Below are positions 17,901-25,572 of a DNA stretch of 48,490 bases, one piece after another. Both the position numbers and the translations under genes were made by a program. Below the pieces are notes generated by a model. The model did no database searches. It worked only from the letters and a program-made list of their open reading frames with translations, and was not told where the DNA came from. The stretch is from Planctomycetaceae bacterium (GTDB taxonomy: Bacteria; Planctomycetota; Planctomycetia; Planctomycetales; Planctomycetaceae), in assembly GCA_002722955.1 (NCBI GenBank), contig PBMZ01000019.1, forward strand, positions 1 to 48,490, read 5' to 3'. Position 1 is the stretch's first letter. Each line of letters starts with the position of its first letter.

Positions 17901-18443
17901 GACTTCGACGGCTCGATCGGGAGCGATCGCTTCCAAGTCGTCGGGGACTTCGACTTCAGCCTGCTGACGCTCGACGGCCTCGACATTGGATTCTGTCATC
18001 AACGTTTGGTCGGGCACTTCCCAAGCCTGCGTCTCTTCACTTGCTGTGGCTCCATAGTCCGGCAACGTGACCTCTTCGGCCAAATCACCCAAGCCTGCGT
18101 CTTCGGATGCCTCGGCGGTTTGCAGGAACATGTTGTTGACGACAACGCTCTTCAACGTCAGCACCAACACCAAGTGCAGCAGTAAGCTAATCACAACGGC
18201 GTACTGAAGCCGCGCCATCACGATGCCGCGGATTAGCCATGACGCGATGAGCATGATGACCATCAAGACCAACGCCCACCCCATTTGGCCGAACAACGTA
18301 CCGACATCGGGAACGCCGTGAGCATTGGTGTGGCGGAAAAACATGCCAGCAAACGACAGAACGCCGGAAAGCACAGAGACCATCAGCGCGGACTTGAAGC
18401 TGAGTCCTTTGGGAACTTCAGTTTGTAGTGTGCTGCGTGGCAT
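14967..18443 (-). CDS. TonB-like architecture: membrane anchor, long low-complexity linker, alpha/alpha-toroid (prenyltransferase/squalene-cyclase-like) domain
   Basis: About 1158 residues. Three hydrophobic segments lie near 16-36, 53-72 and 80-100. Residues about 110-370 are highly charged (Glu/Gln/Lys, coiled-coil-like). About 370-740 is a low-complexity Ala/Ser/Gly/Thr linker with few charges, followed by a basic Gly/Ser-rich stretch. From about 815 a folded domain shows alpha/alpha-barrel repeats typical of terpenoid cyclases, prenyltransferases and related toroids: ALLWLAKHQSPDGRWSIHAF, GVQWLVKNQKPNGDLY, ALDFIIESQHPDFGGWRY, ending YLTCLNTLMLEVYYRHLP. No DxDD squalene-cyclase catalytic motif is seen, so an enzymatic role is doubtful. 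The frame is open from TTG 18482, but that overlaps exbD; ATG 18443 lies 10 bases after the exbD stop. It is last in the TPR-ExbB-ExbD operon, where a TonB/TolA-type transducer would be expected. Such a role is inference. Confidence 0.85.
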   Translation of the reverse strand: MPRSTLQTEVPKGLSFKSALMVSVLSGVLSFAGMFFRHTNAHGVPDVGTLFGQMGWALVLMVIMLIASWLIRGIVMARLQYAVVISLLLHLVLVLTLKSVVVNNMFLQTAEASEDAGLGDLAEEVTLPDYGATASEETQAWEVPDQTLMTESNVEAVERQQAEVEVPDDLEAIAPDRAVEVEQSDPERVEREEQIEEDKRAEIERQQKEAERAAEAESENAPKAEDAKDAELDSDVEVNKQDTELANQKKEQNDVESENSPQEVAELEAQRDERKPEEVESPDTPDRNPQETQVADQAEQSEATRARDAAEATAEAARLEVERQRAAQMEAKRLQADTTLAKTAVSAADLQANRSETRPQESESLNSAAASERQQTSTATERAAQSAQAQAAQVNAAAAASAASVQEAAVNGERSTSSQVPSTAGSASGAVSAPSGGAPTVTQGTTPSRTGSTVGSIASSNPITGGSANVGRNTAQAGAGQAQSSAEGVSVAATASGTGPTISESTAATGRARGAAATVPSRVGTSAAGGAPSTGQSVGQAAISSNGNSGGGASAARGAALGNAPSSPVQGRSNSGRTGVAAASGRAQGSATPTTAAAGNAAAGVLRGGPTGTGVGRSTSGLPNRSGNAGTGVSAPTGSAGGGTNVGSVGTGLAARSTGQSARLGTGPTGSATAMKANSSVGSALSTLPAGALQAERSGKLVTAGPQAAGISGGGSKGGSSSIGPRVSTGRRRRAGLPGSLPTGSFGGPKRTGKTTIASVGNGLSSGRSRPSAKLSKSDLSAFSGLLRKSTGVVAATEAQLPKGLSARKLNVRTDAAKALGGTEQSERAVERALLWLAKHQSPDGRWSIHAFHEQCKDHNCTHHGNFKSDTAGTGLALLAFFGAGYTHESGQHQQTVQRGVQWLVKNQKPNGDLYTGQSEFVWFYSHGIAAIAVCEAYAMTKDPSLKAPAQKALDFIIESQHPDFGGWRYRPRFESDTSVTGWQLMALKSGEMAGLKVPQKSYDGVRKWLDLALKDRTTGEHAYHPSRPGSHVMTAEALLMRQYLGAKRNDPLLIAGADRLKARLPSLTQRDSYYWYYATQVMFHMQGEHWDQWNSRLRDMLVDSQLKDGGSAGSWNPIRPNQDRWGEAGGRLYLTCLNTLMLEVYYRHLPLYIQLEK

Positions 18444-18453
18444 GAATTCGTTT

Positions 18454-18891
18454 TTATTGCACCGCAAGAGCCTCGGGGACAACGGCGACTTTGTAATTGG
18501 TGATATTGGCTTTATTACAAAGGCTCATCACACGGGCCACATATTTCCAATCGGCACGTTCGTCGCCGCGGATGATAACCATTCGACCCGGATTGTTATT
18601 CTGACTGCGCTCGAGGAAATCCGACAGCTCAATTTCGCTTCTTTGTTGTCTGCCGAGAAAAAATCTGCCATTCATGTCGATGCTGATTGTGATCTCTTGC
18701 GGCTGAGCAACCAAGGGCATCGCCGCCGCAGCCTCGGGCAAGACCGAATCCAGCACGCTTTGCTCCATCGACTGAGCTTCCTCTTCAAAGTGGGAAGCCA
18801 CCAAGAAAAAGAGCAACAATTGGAACACGCAGTCGATCATAGGAGTCATGTCGATGCGGCGTTTTTCACGATTTTTGGATCGAAACTTCAT
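18454..18891 (-). CDS. ExbD/TolR family biopolymer transport protein
   Basis: 145 residues, the usual family size. A basic cytoplasmic N-terminus (KFRSKNREKRRIDMTPMIDC) leads into the single transmembrane helix. The family signature MTPMIDCVFQLLLFFLVASH contains the membrane Asp (D19) thought to carry the proton. The periplasmic part ends with the conserved pattern VIIRGDERADWKYVARVMSLCNKANI. ExbD/TolR forms the stator-like partner of ExbB/TolQ and uses the proton motive force to drive an envelope protein. It lies 40 bases downstream of the ExbB-like gene and 10 bases upstream of the toroid-domain gene on the same strand, so the three are probably one transcript. Confidence 0.94.
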   Translation of the reverse strand: MKFRSKNREKRRIDMTPMIDCVFQLLLFFLVASHFEEEAQSMEQSVLDSVLPEAAAAMPLVAQPQEITISIDMNGRFFLGRQQRSEIELSDFLERSQNNNPGRMVIIRGDERADWKYVARVMSLCNKANITNYKVAVVPEALAVQ

Positions 18892-18931
18892 TGGATTTGA
18901 TTTGAGATTTCAGATTTGAAATCCGTATTCG

Positions 18932-20068
18932 TTACGTTTCTTCTTGGTTACCCATCAGAGCAAACAGCCCTTTCTTGGGTTTGCCTTCTTCACCTTCACT
19001 GGCACTTGCCACTGGTGCGGCTTTGCGAGACTTGGCCTTATCGGATTTGCTGGGCTTCGCAGGAGCCGCCGCAGGTTGGCTGGCACTCGACTGAGACGTG
19101 GATTGTCGCTTCTGAGTCTTCGCGGCTTGAAGAGCGGCTGCTTTGTGGAGATTGATGCCGGAAATCTCACTCAATTTGGCATCTTCACTACCCTCAACAT
19201 CCAACGTTCGAGTGATCTTTACTCGCCCTTCATGATGCTGAAGCTTCTGCAGAAACTCCTCGAAGATTTCTTCCATCCGCGCCAGTAACGCGTCGATCTT
19301 GCCTTCCAAATAATTCGCACAAAGGACGGCTGTCACAGCAACGCATAGACCAGCAAAGGTCGTGACCAAAGCCGTGTAAATTCCTTGGGCCAATTCCTGA
19401 GCTTTCTCTGATCCCGTCGACGTCGTCGTACTGGTGACCATGAACGCCAGAATCATACCCTGAACGGTTCCAATCAGTCCCAACAACGGCGTAATCGTGG
19501 CGCAAACATTGATGGGGCGAATGTTTTTCGAGAGTGAAGTAGCTTCGCGGGTCACGGCATCTTCAACCGTTTTTTCGACCTCGGTTTGAGGACGCCCTGT
19601 CTTCAACAAGGCGGCTCGAACAGCATTCGCTAATGGCGAGCGAAAACGCTGACAAAGCTTGTAGGCCGCTTGCGGGTCGAAGCCTTTTTCGAGCGAACCA
19701 AGCTTCTTCAATTCCAGTTGAAACCTAGACGGAATCACCTTTTCTGCACGAAGCCCGAAGAGACGTTCGATCGTGAACGCAATCACGACGACTGAGCATA
19801 TGGCGATGGGCACCATGAAGAGGCCGCCGGCAATCGCCATGTCCCAAATCGATGGATTCGCAGGATCATTCGCAGCGGCAGCAGGAGTAGCCTGCGCAGC
19901 TTGATCATCGGGCGTTGCGGCCACAGGTTCGGTCGGCTCGCCAACGGGTTCTTGAGCCCATGCTGCCACTGGCAAGACCGCGTGCATTAGCACAGCGACC
20001 GACATCAGCGTCCACAAGGATCGAAGATTCAGTTTGAGTGGCTCGCTGCCGAGCCGATAGAAATTCAT
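18932..20068 (-). CDS. MotA/TolQ/ExbB family proton channel protein
   Basis: 378 residues, longer than classic ExbB (about 240). A signal-like hydrophobic segment (18-38, AWAQ cleavage site) precedes a Pro/Ala/Glu-rich periplasmic stretch. Three transmembrane helices follow at about 79-101, 186-212 and 231-253. The conserved core ATITPLLGLIGTVQGMILAF (190-209) and ALVTTFAGLCVAV (233-245) identify the MotA/TolQ/ExbB family. A long charged cytoplasmic tail (about 260-378), rich in Lys, Ser and Ala, is unusual and could bind a partner. The signal-bearing N-terminal extension is a form seen in ExbB proteins of Bacteroidetes and planctomycetes. The start has GGAG 9 bases upstream. It lies 21 bases after the TPR gene and 40 bases before exbD. 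Confidence 0.93.
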   Translation of the reverse strand: MNFYRLGSEPLKLNLRSLWTLMSVAVLMHAVLPVAAWAQEPVGEPTEPVAATPDDQAAQATPAAAANDPANPSIWDMAIAGGLFMVPIAICSVVVIAFTIERLFGLRAEKVIPSRFQLELKKLGSLEKGFDPQAAYKLCQRFRSPLANAVRAALLKTGRPQTEVEKTVEDAVTREATSLSKNIRPINVCATITPLLGLIGTVQGMILAFMVTSTTTSTGSEKAQELAQGIYTALVTTFAGLCVAVTAVLCANYLEGKIDALLARMEEIFEEFLQKLQHHEGRVKITRTLDVEGSEDAKLSEISGINLHKAAALQAAKTQKRQSTSQSSASQPAAAPAKPSKSDKAKSRKAAPVASASEGEEGKPKKGLFALMGNQEET

Positions 20069-20089
20069 CTGGAATTGCTCCGAAAGTAC

Positions 20090-23000
20090 TTACTTAAGTG
20101 CTGCAATCCGTTGTTGAGCCAGTTTTGCTTTTGCGTGATTGGGGTATTTTTCTACAACGATTTTGTACTGAGCCAAGGCCTTGGCTACATCTTTCGTCAC
20201 CTCAAAACACCGCCCCGCTTCAAAGTGCGCCAACGGCGACCAATCGTCGTGATTGTAGGCAAACACGGTTCGCAGGAAGTGCTTGATCGCATCCTTATGT
20301 TTCTTCTGAGCAAAGCAGACTTCGCCGATCATGAAGCGTGCTTTGGCGGCCGTTTCGGTCTGAGTTTCCTCGGTCACCTTTTCATACAACTTGACGGCTT
20401 CGTCCAATTCGCCTTGGTTGTGAAGTGCCCAGCCCAGGCCATAGCGAGCCTCAGGAGTTTGCTCGAACTCGGAGTAGTTGGCTAGGATTTGACGATAGAA
20501 CTTGGCACTGTCTTCCCACTTCTTCAAACTTCCCGCACATTGCCCACAGCGGTAAGTTGCCAAGGCCTTGTAACGTGAATCGTCGCGACCGGCGACTTTA
20601 TCAAAGCGTGTCATAGCCTCTTGCCACTTGTCCTGATTGAACTCGCATTCGCCTAACAAGAACTGGGCATCTTCGGTCAGCTCGCCGCTGGGCACGGCCT
20701 TCAATTGAACTTCGAAGGTTTGGCTTGCCTTGTCGAACTTGTCTTGTTTCAGGTAGCACCAGCCCAACTTGTGAATGGCCTTTTCTCGCAAGTCAGGTTC
20801 GGACGCCTTCTGTTGAGCTTCGAAATAGGTCACGGCCGCGTCATCAAATTTCTCGGAGTCGTACTGAGATTCCGCTACTCGGAACAAACTCTCTGCCGCC
20901 AACGGGCTGGTGGGGTGTTTTTTTGCGAGTTCCTGGAAGGTGACTGCGGACTCAGCGTCCTTGCCCAATTCCAGCATCGCCCAAGCCAGCTCGTAATAGA
21001 CCTTGTCGGCGCCGGCGTAATCGTCGGACTTCAGGATTTCTTTGAACGTTCCCGAAGCAGCCTCGTATCGCTGCTGGCCCACTTGGCACAGCCCCAACAC
21101 ATATTGAGCATCAAGGCGATCATTCTGTTTGGGATTCGTCTTTAGGAACTCACCCACGTCGGCTTCGGCTTTGGCAAAATCGCCCAGTTGCTGGTGGCTC
21201 ATCGCACGAACATAGAAAGCACGCGGTCGTACTTCAGCGTTTTGATAGTTCTGGAGTAACCGCGTCAATGAATTGACGGCTGCTTCAAACTGCCCCAATC
21301 CAAATTGCGACCAACCGATGCCGTACTGAGCGAACGACGCATACTCGCCGTTCGGCCACTTTTGGACGACGCCCGCATAGGCGGTGGCCGCTTGTGCCAA
21401 CTCGCCCTGAGCGTAAAGGCTCTCGGCGATACGGTAGTTGGCTTCGTCCAAGTGTTTGCTGTTGGGGTACTGGTTGATCAGACGTTTCAGCACTGCGTCC
21501 GATTTCTCGAACGCATCCTGCTTTTGGTGAGCTTGCGCCAACGCTAGCAACGCTTCGTCGTTCTGGCTTCGGTCGCTGTCGGTGGCAACCGATTGCTCTA
21601 AGAACGAAACGGCTTGAGCAAAATTGTCTTTGCCCAGATAGCTACGGCCTAAAAGATATTGAGCTTCAGACTTCTTTTCATCGTCCGTCAATCGCGTTGC
21701 CAGCGGGCCAAGGTGCCGGATGGCAGCGTCGAACTTCTTTTGCAACTGCAAGACCAAGCCATAACGAACCTGAGCTTCACTGAAGCTGGCGTGTTGCTTG
21801 AAGTCGGCAATGAAACTGGCGTATCGAGTTTCCGCGCCGGCGTAGTCTTCTTGGAGTAAGCGAGACTCAGCGGCAATGAATAAGACGTCGGGCTTCAACT
21901 TGTTGTCTTCGTACTTCGCCAAGAATGCGTCGCCGTGGGATTTGGCTTGGGCGTGTTGACCAACCTGAAGCGCTGTCAGTGCGGCCATGTACTTGGCCTG
22001 CGGTGCCAACTCGTCTTCGGAATACTTCTGAGCGAACGTTGCATAAAGTGCGACGGCTTTGGGCCGCTCTGCTTCGATTTCGTAAAAGGCGTCCGCTCGC
22101 GTCAGTTCCATTTGTGGCACGAAGTCGTCGCCAGCGTGCTTTCGGATGGCGGCATCCAGAATCTCAAGTGCCTTGGCGGCGTTGTTGTCTTTGATCCAAC
22201 TTCTGGCGATCCAATAATCGGCTTCGGCGGACTTGTCTGTGTCCCGTTTCGAGACGATCTCGAAACCCTGCCGTGCAACCTCGAAGTCGTCGTTCAAGAA
22301 GAAGCAGCGTGAACCGGATAGCACGGCGTCGTCGTAGTACTTGGTGCCCTTGAACTTTCTCGGGACCTCCCAATACAAGCGGCCGGCCTTTTCGTACTCT
22401 TCCTGCTCGTACAGACAGCGAGCCTGACGGACCATGGCAAAGTCGGCCAATTTGTAACCGTCGACGCCGCTGAGTTGCTCGAAAACTTTCTCGGCCTGCT
22501 CGAACTTGTCGACGGCGTAGAGCATCTCTGCCTGACGCATGCGGACGTCGTTCTTCAAGGGATGATTGGGGAACTTCGTCAGCAACGCCGTGTAAGATTT
22601 CTCCGCGGCTGCACTCTGATCCAACGTTTCTTGAGCGACACCCATCGAATAATAGGCATCAGCAACTAGCGGATCCTTGGGAAACGAGCTGATCAACTTC
22701 TCATACGAGGTGACGGCTGCGTCGAGCTTCTTCTGAGCATACTGGCTTTCGCCCCGGTTGTAATACGCGCGAGAAGCATGCTCGCTGCGAGGGTACTTGG
22801 CGATCAAATCGGAAAACTGCTTTTCGGCGATCGCGTAATCAGCGGGCTTCTGCGTTTTTTGAGCTTTCTCGTACAACGCACTTCCGTAGTTCAGCAGCGT
22901 CGCATCGAAGAGCTTGAATTTCGGATATTTCGTGACGACCATTCGCAGCGAGACGATGGCGGCGTCGACTTGTTTTGCCTGAAGTTGGCAAGTGCCCAGG

Positions 23001-23281
23001 TAGTGCCAAGCATGGTCTTGCCGCGGGTCATCAGCAAATTTTTTCTGAAATGCCTTCCACTCGTCGATCGCTTCCTCGTAAAGCTTCGCGTTTTGGAAGC
23101 CAACAGCCACGTTAAATTGCCGGCTGGCCGCTTCAGACTCTTCCTGAGCGAACGTCGATTGGAGATTGACGCCGGCGACAAGAATGCCGAGTACTACGGC
23201 GCAAAACATTCTGTTAAAACGGCTTGCGCTGTTGACGGAGATGGGTTCATCAGATGACTTGCGGGCAATCACCGGAATCAT
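20090..23281 (-). CDS. Giant periplasmic TPR-repeat protein (YbgF/CpoB- and BamD-like repeats)
   Basis: About 1063 residues, nearly all tetratricopeptide repeats of the A/Y-x-x-x-x-x-x-Y/F-P type. Examples are AWHYLGTCQLQAKQVDAAIV, ADAYYSMGVAQETLDQSAAA, AQYGIGWSQFGLGQFEAAVN and ARYGLGWALHNQGELDEAVK. Many repeats contain the KYP or KFP turn seen in YbgF/CpoB and BamD. A hydrophobic signal peptide (about 25-46, ending TFAQ) predicts export. The frame is open from TTG 23308; ATG 23281 is preferred, and ATG 23209 would start directly at the signal peptide. It is the first gene of the ExbB/ExbD operon, 21 bases upstream of exbB. In Tol-Pal systems a smaller TPR protein (CpoB) sits in the same operon. 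Here I infer a scaffold role in an energised envelope complex. Confidence 0.9.
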   Translation of the reverse strand: MIPVIARKSSDEPISVNSASRFNRMFCAVVLGILVAGVNLQSTFAQEESEAASRQFNVAVGFQNAKLYEEAIDEWKAFQKKFADDPRQDHAWHYLGTCQLQAKQVDAAIVSLRMVVTKYPKFKLFDATLLNYGSALYEKAQKTQKPADYAIAEKQFSDLIAKYPRSEHASRAYYNRGESQYAQKKLDAAVTSYEKLISSFPKDPLVADAYYSMGVAQETLDQSAAAEKSYTALLTKFPNHPLKNDVRMRQAEMLYAVDKFEQAEKVFEQLSGVDGYKLADFAMVRQARCLYEQEEYEKAGRLYWEVPRKFKGTKYYDDAVLSGSRCFFLNDDFEVARQGFEIVSKRDTDKSAEADYWIARSWIKDNNAAKALEILDAAIRKHAGDDFVPQMELTRADAFYEIEAERPKAVALYATFAQKYSEDELAPQAKYMAALTALQVGQHAQAKSHGDAFLAKYEDNKLKPDVLFIAAESRLLQEDYAGAETRYASFIADFKQHASFSEAQVRYGLVLQLQKKFDAAIRHLGPLATRLTDDEKKSEAQYLLGRSYLGKDNFAQAVSFLEQSVATDSDRSQNDEALLALAQAHQKQDAFEKSDAVLKRLINQYPNSKHLDEANYRIAESLYAQGELAQAATAYAGVVQKWPNGEYASFAQYGIGWSQFGLGQFEAAVNSLTRLLQNYQNAEVRPRAFYVRAMSHQQLGDFAKAEADVGEFLKTNPKQNDRLDAQYVLGLCQVGQQRYEAASGTFKEILKSDDYAGADKVYYELAWAMLELGKDAESAVTFQELAKKHPTSPLAAESLFRVAESQYDSEKFDDAAVTYFEAQQKASEPDLREKAIHKLGWCYLKQDKFDKASQTFEVQLKAVPSGELTEDAQFLLGECEFNQDKWQEAMTRFDKVAGRDDSRYKALATYRCGQCAGSLKKWEDSAKFYRQILANYSEFEQTPEARYGLGWALHNQGELDEAVKLYEKVTEETQTETAAKARFMIGEVCFAQKKHKDAIKHFLRTVFAYNHDDWSPLAHFEAGRCFEVTKDVAKALAQYKIVVEKYPNHAKAKLAQQRIAALK

Positions 23282-23497
23282 AGCGAGACCTACGAGTTGA
23301 AAAGACAAGTTGTAGGGGAAACAACAATCCGGGCAGCCAGCGACACCTGCAAAAAACGCACGAGCATAACGCCAGACGCCTACTGTTAAGTTTACCCCAT
23401 ACAGCTCAAAAATGCTTCCTGGAGTGGGTGAAAATCAAATTCGACCAGGAATTGATGGCCCATTTGGCCGGGATAGGTTGCGGTGAGGAATTACGTG

Positions 23498-23559
23498 GAA
23501 CAGAAGGCCGCAGAGTTCGCAGAGTCTGAATGCTTTGCGTCCTCTGCGCCCTTCTGTTC
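23498..23559. repeat. Inverted repeat, 18-bp arms
   Basis: GAACAGAAGGCCGCAGAG (23498-23515) matches the reverse complement of 23542-23559 at 17 of 18 positions. The 26-base loop holds further CAGAG copies. It lies upstream of both flanking genes, so it is not an obvious terminator; a dispersed intergenic repeat is more likely. Confidence 0.55.
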
Positions 23560-23724
23560 ATTCTTAGGCAAGTGCCCGACAAAACACGGATTCCGACGAT
23601 TTGCCGATTACCTTATGCTAGAAAGTGTCGCCACTTTGGGAGGTAGACTTCACCAGAAGTCCCACAGAAGGAATACTGCCAGTCAGCATGTTGAGGCAAC
23701 ACCCTTAATGACGAATTCTTGCTC

Positions 23725-23789
23725 GTTTAACCCGTTGCCGTAGGCCAGGACTATTCTCTGATGTCCTCGCCTACGACTACGGGTTGAAC
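23725..23789. repeat. Imperfect inverted repeat, 27-bp arms
   Basis: CGTTTAACCCGTTGCCGTAG and the following bases to GGAC (23725-23751) pair with 23763-23789, which contains GTCCTCGCCTACGACTACGG, with four or five mismatches. The loop is 11 bases. It lies 43 bases before the ATG at 23832 and could affect that gene's leader, but its size and sequence suggest a mobile palindrome. Confidence 0.5.
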
Positions 23790-23831
23790 GACCTATTTCA
23801 GGGTTTGCTCTTGATGGTAAAGGAATGATGG

Positions 23832-24410
23832 ATGGTGATAGCTCATGCATTCCTGGTGATCGCACTTTCCGCGGGATTTCAAGCCGACGCCCCGGATGAC
23901 TTGCCGCCGTTTGCCACTTTCGAGACGTTGGCACGCAACTCGATCGAAGGCCGCAAGGGTTACAAGAAAAACGACATCATATCGCGAGACCAATTGCCCC
24001 TGATCTTGATGCAGTTCAAGGCAATCGGGTGGGAAGTCAAAGACGCAAAGAAGCTGACCGACCGAGTCCTCTCGCCCGTTGACTACATGGTCCGGCAACT
24101 CAGATCGAAGAGCGGACAACGCTTCATGCGGCAGATTAGCCGCTGCAAGTCAGGCTACGACCGGCTTGATCGGCTGCGCGGAATGCCATACGGCAAGCGT
24201 CGCGTGAGGGAACTCATTACCACTCCCGATGGCTATAAGTTGATCGAATACATGACGACAACGAAGACAGGGCTCAACCTGGGCCGTCAATTGTCCAAAG
24301 GTGTTAATGGCAAGAACTTCAACAAGCAAACGCCCCTTTCCGGGCACAAGCGCGACCGAGGTTTTCAAGCACGTCCGGACATTGGACCCACCGCCACCGC
24401 GCGAGCTTGA
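23832..24410 (+). pseudogene. Exported planctomycete hypothetical protein, 3' end lost at a fusion junction
   Basis: The first 160 or so residues look real. There is a signal peptide (MVIAHAFLVIALSAGFQA), then a basic helical region with PPFATFETLARNSIEGRKGY and PYGKRRVRELITTPDGYKLI, ending EYMTTTKTGLNLGRQLSKG and NGKNFNK. This pattern recurs in planctomycete proteins of unknown function. After NFNK (about 24327) the frame reads an unrelated, out-of-frame translation of the kinase tail: its last 25 residues are the +1 shadow of the kinase fragment. An AAAGGA ribosome binding site lies at 23817-23822. So the start is intact, but the native C-terminus was replaced by recombination with a kinase gene. 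It may still be expressed as a chimera. Confidence 0.65.
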
Positions 24411-25419
24411 CGAAGCAATCCCAGTCGAGCTTTCTAAACTGTGCATGAAGGCCCTGGAAAAGTCTTCGAGCAACCGATTTCAGTCTGCCGATGAATTCGT
24501 CACAGAAATCCGCCGCACGCTCGCTGCCGGATTGACGCACTCGCCGGGCCGCTTGACCATCGATAGCTTTTCCTCGCATCCGCGCAGCGATCATAGTTGC
24601 CTATTGGTGCTTGACGTCACCAACATTGGCGGGAGTGATATCGAGATCGACAGCGTGATGTTACACGTCGGCAAAACACAAATGCTGCTGACCGAGCCGA
24701 CTCCAAAATCCACCGTCTATCCCAACGTCAACAGTGCCCCCGCAGATCAATGCGCCGAAGTCTTCGAGGTGGAGATCAGCGGTTTAGTCCGCCCCGGAGA
24801 CATGGAAATGTGCCCCATGTCGATGGTTGTCGAAGCCGGAACGTGCAAACGCTTGGGCATCCGTGTTTCCGCTCACGACCTATCCGGCAAGGTCGGCGAC
24901 TTGGATATCTTGCGTTGGTGGCAGTTGGAAGCCGTTTGCATTCTCTCCGATCAAAGCGAAATCTCGACCGAATCGGTGTCAGTGTGCTTGCCTTACGAGT
25001 TTGAGACCAACGCCGCGACGAAAGCGGATGAAGTTTCCGTGGCTCTGTACGAAGGCGAGGACCTGCGCTATTGCCGCCGCCTGAACCGCCAACTCATCTT
25101 CGGACGACAAAAGAAGGATGAAACGCGACCCTATATCGCCGAGAAGATCGGAGACGCACGCCGCATCGTCATCTGCAACAACAAGACTCGCTGGATTTCG
25201 CGGCGGCACCTACAGTTAACTTACGACGAGTTGACCGAACGAGTCACCGTCGAGTCTTTGAGCCAATCCAACCCGCTCTACGTCTGGAACGACGGCTCAC
25301 TGCAAGAACTCACCCCCGGAGAAATCACCAAGGTCGAGTTACCAGCAATCGTGATCCTAACGGAAAAAAAAAACGAACTCGCCCGCCGTCTCCCCTTCCG
25401 CCACATCGTGATCGAGTAA
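24301..25419 (+). pseudogene. C-terminal remnant of a Ser/Thr protein kinase with FHA domain
   Basis: Only the last part of a Hanks-type kinase domain remains: KRPFPGTSATEVFKHVRTLD, PPPRELDEAIP, LSKLCMKALEKSSSNRFQSA and DEFVTEIRRTLAAG. The ATP-binding loop, catalytic HRD and DFG motifs are absent. Next is a beta-rich region of about 150 residues that I do not recognise. The FHA domain at the end (about 270-372) has LIFGRQ, then RRIVICNNKTRWISRRHLQL with the phospho-threonine-binding SxxH, and NPLYVWNDG. The frame has no natural start: it begins by chance with GTG 24301 inside the upstream hypothetical gene, in the +1 frame. This is the remnant of a larger kinase-FHA gene whose 5' two-thirds are missing. 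The remaining frame has no internal stops, suggesting a recent event. Confidence 0.75.
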
Positions 25420-25572
25420 ACGACAGAAGACTGTTGCAAGAGTGACATGCGGCCGGGCCAGAGATGTCTCGATGGTGATGCTGGCTAACAAGACTCATTT
25501 AATGAACATTTGACCCCATATGGGTCGTCTATCTTTTAGTTCGTGTCAATTGGGAACAGTTAAGGAAACCGA

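Larger units (their letters stand above)
23282..23831. other. Intergenic region upstream of the TPR operon, with two palindromes
   Basis: 550 bases between divergent genes. It must contain the promoter of the minus-strand TPR-ExbB-ExbD operon, but I could not assign boxes with confidence. Two separate inverted repeats, 23498-23559 and 23725-23789, lie in its distal half. Frames across 23483-23934 are not credible genes. Confidence 0.5.

Noticed and set aside
16018-18185. Plus-strand ORFs of up to 221 aa opposite the Ala/Ser/Gly linker of the toroid protein
   Set aside because: High GC and low complexity keep the opposite strand open by chance; no domain is seen. The minus-strand frame is continuous over 3.4 kb.
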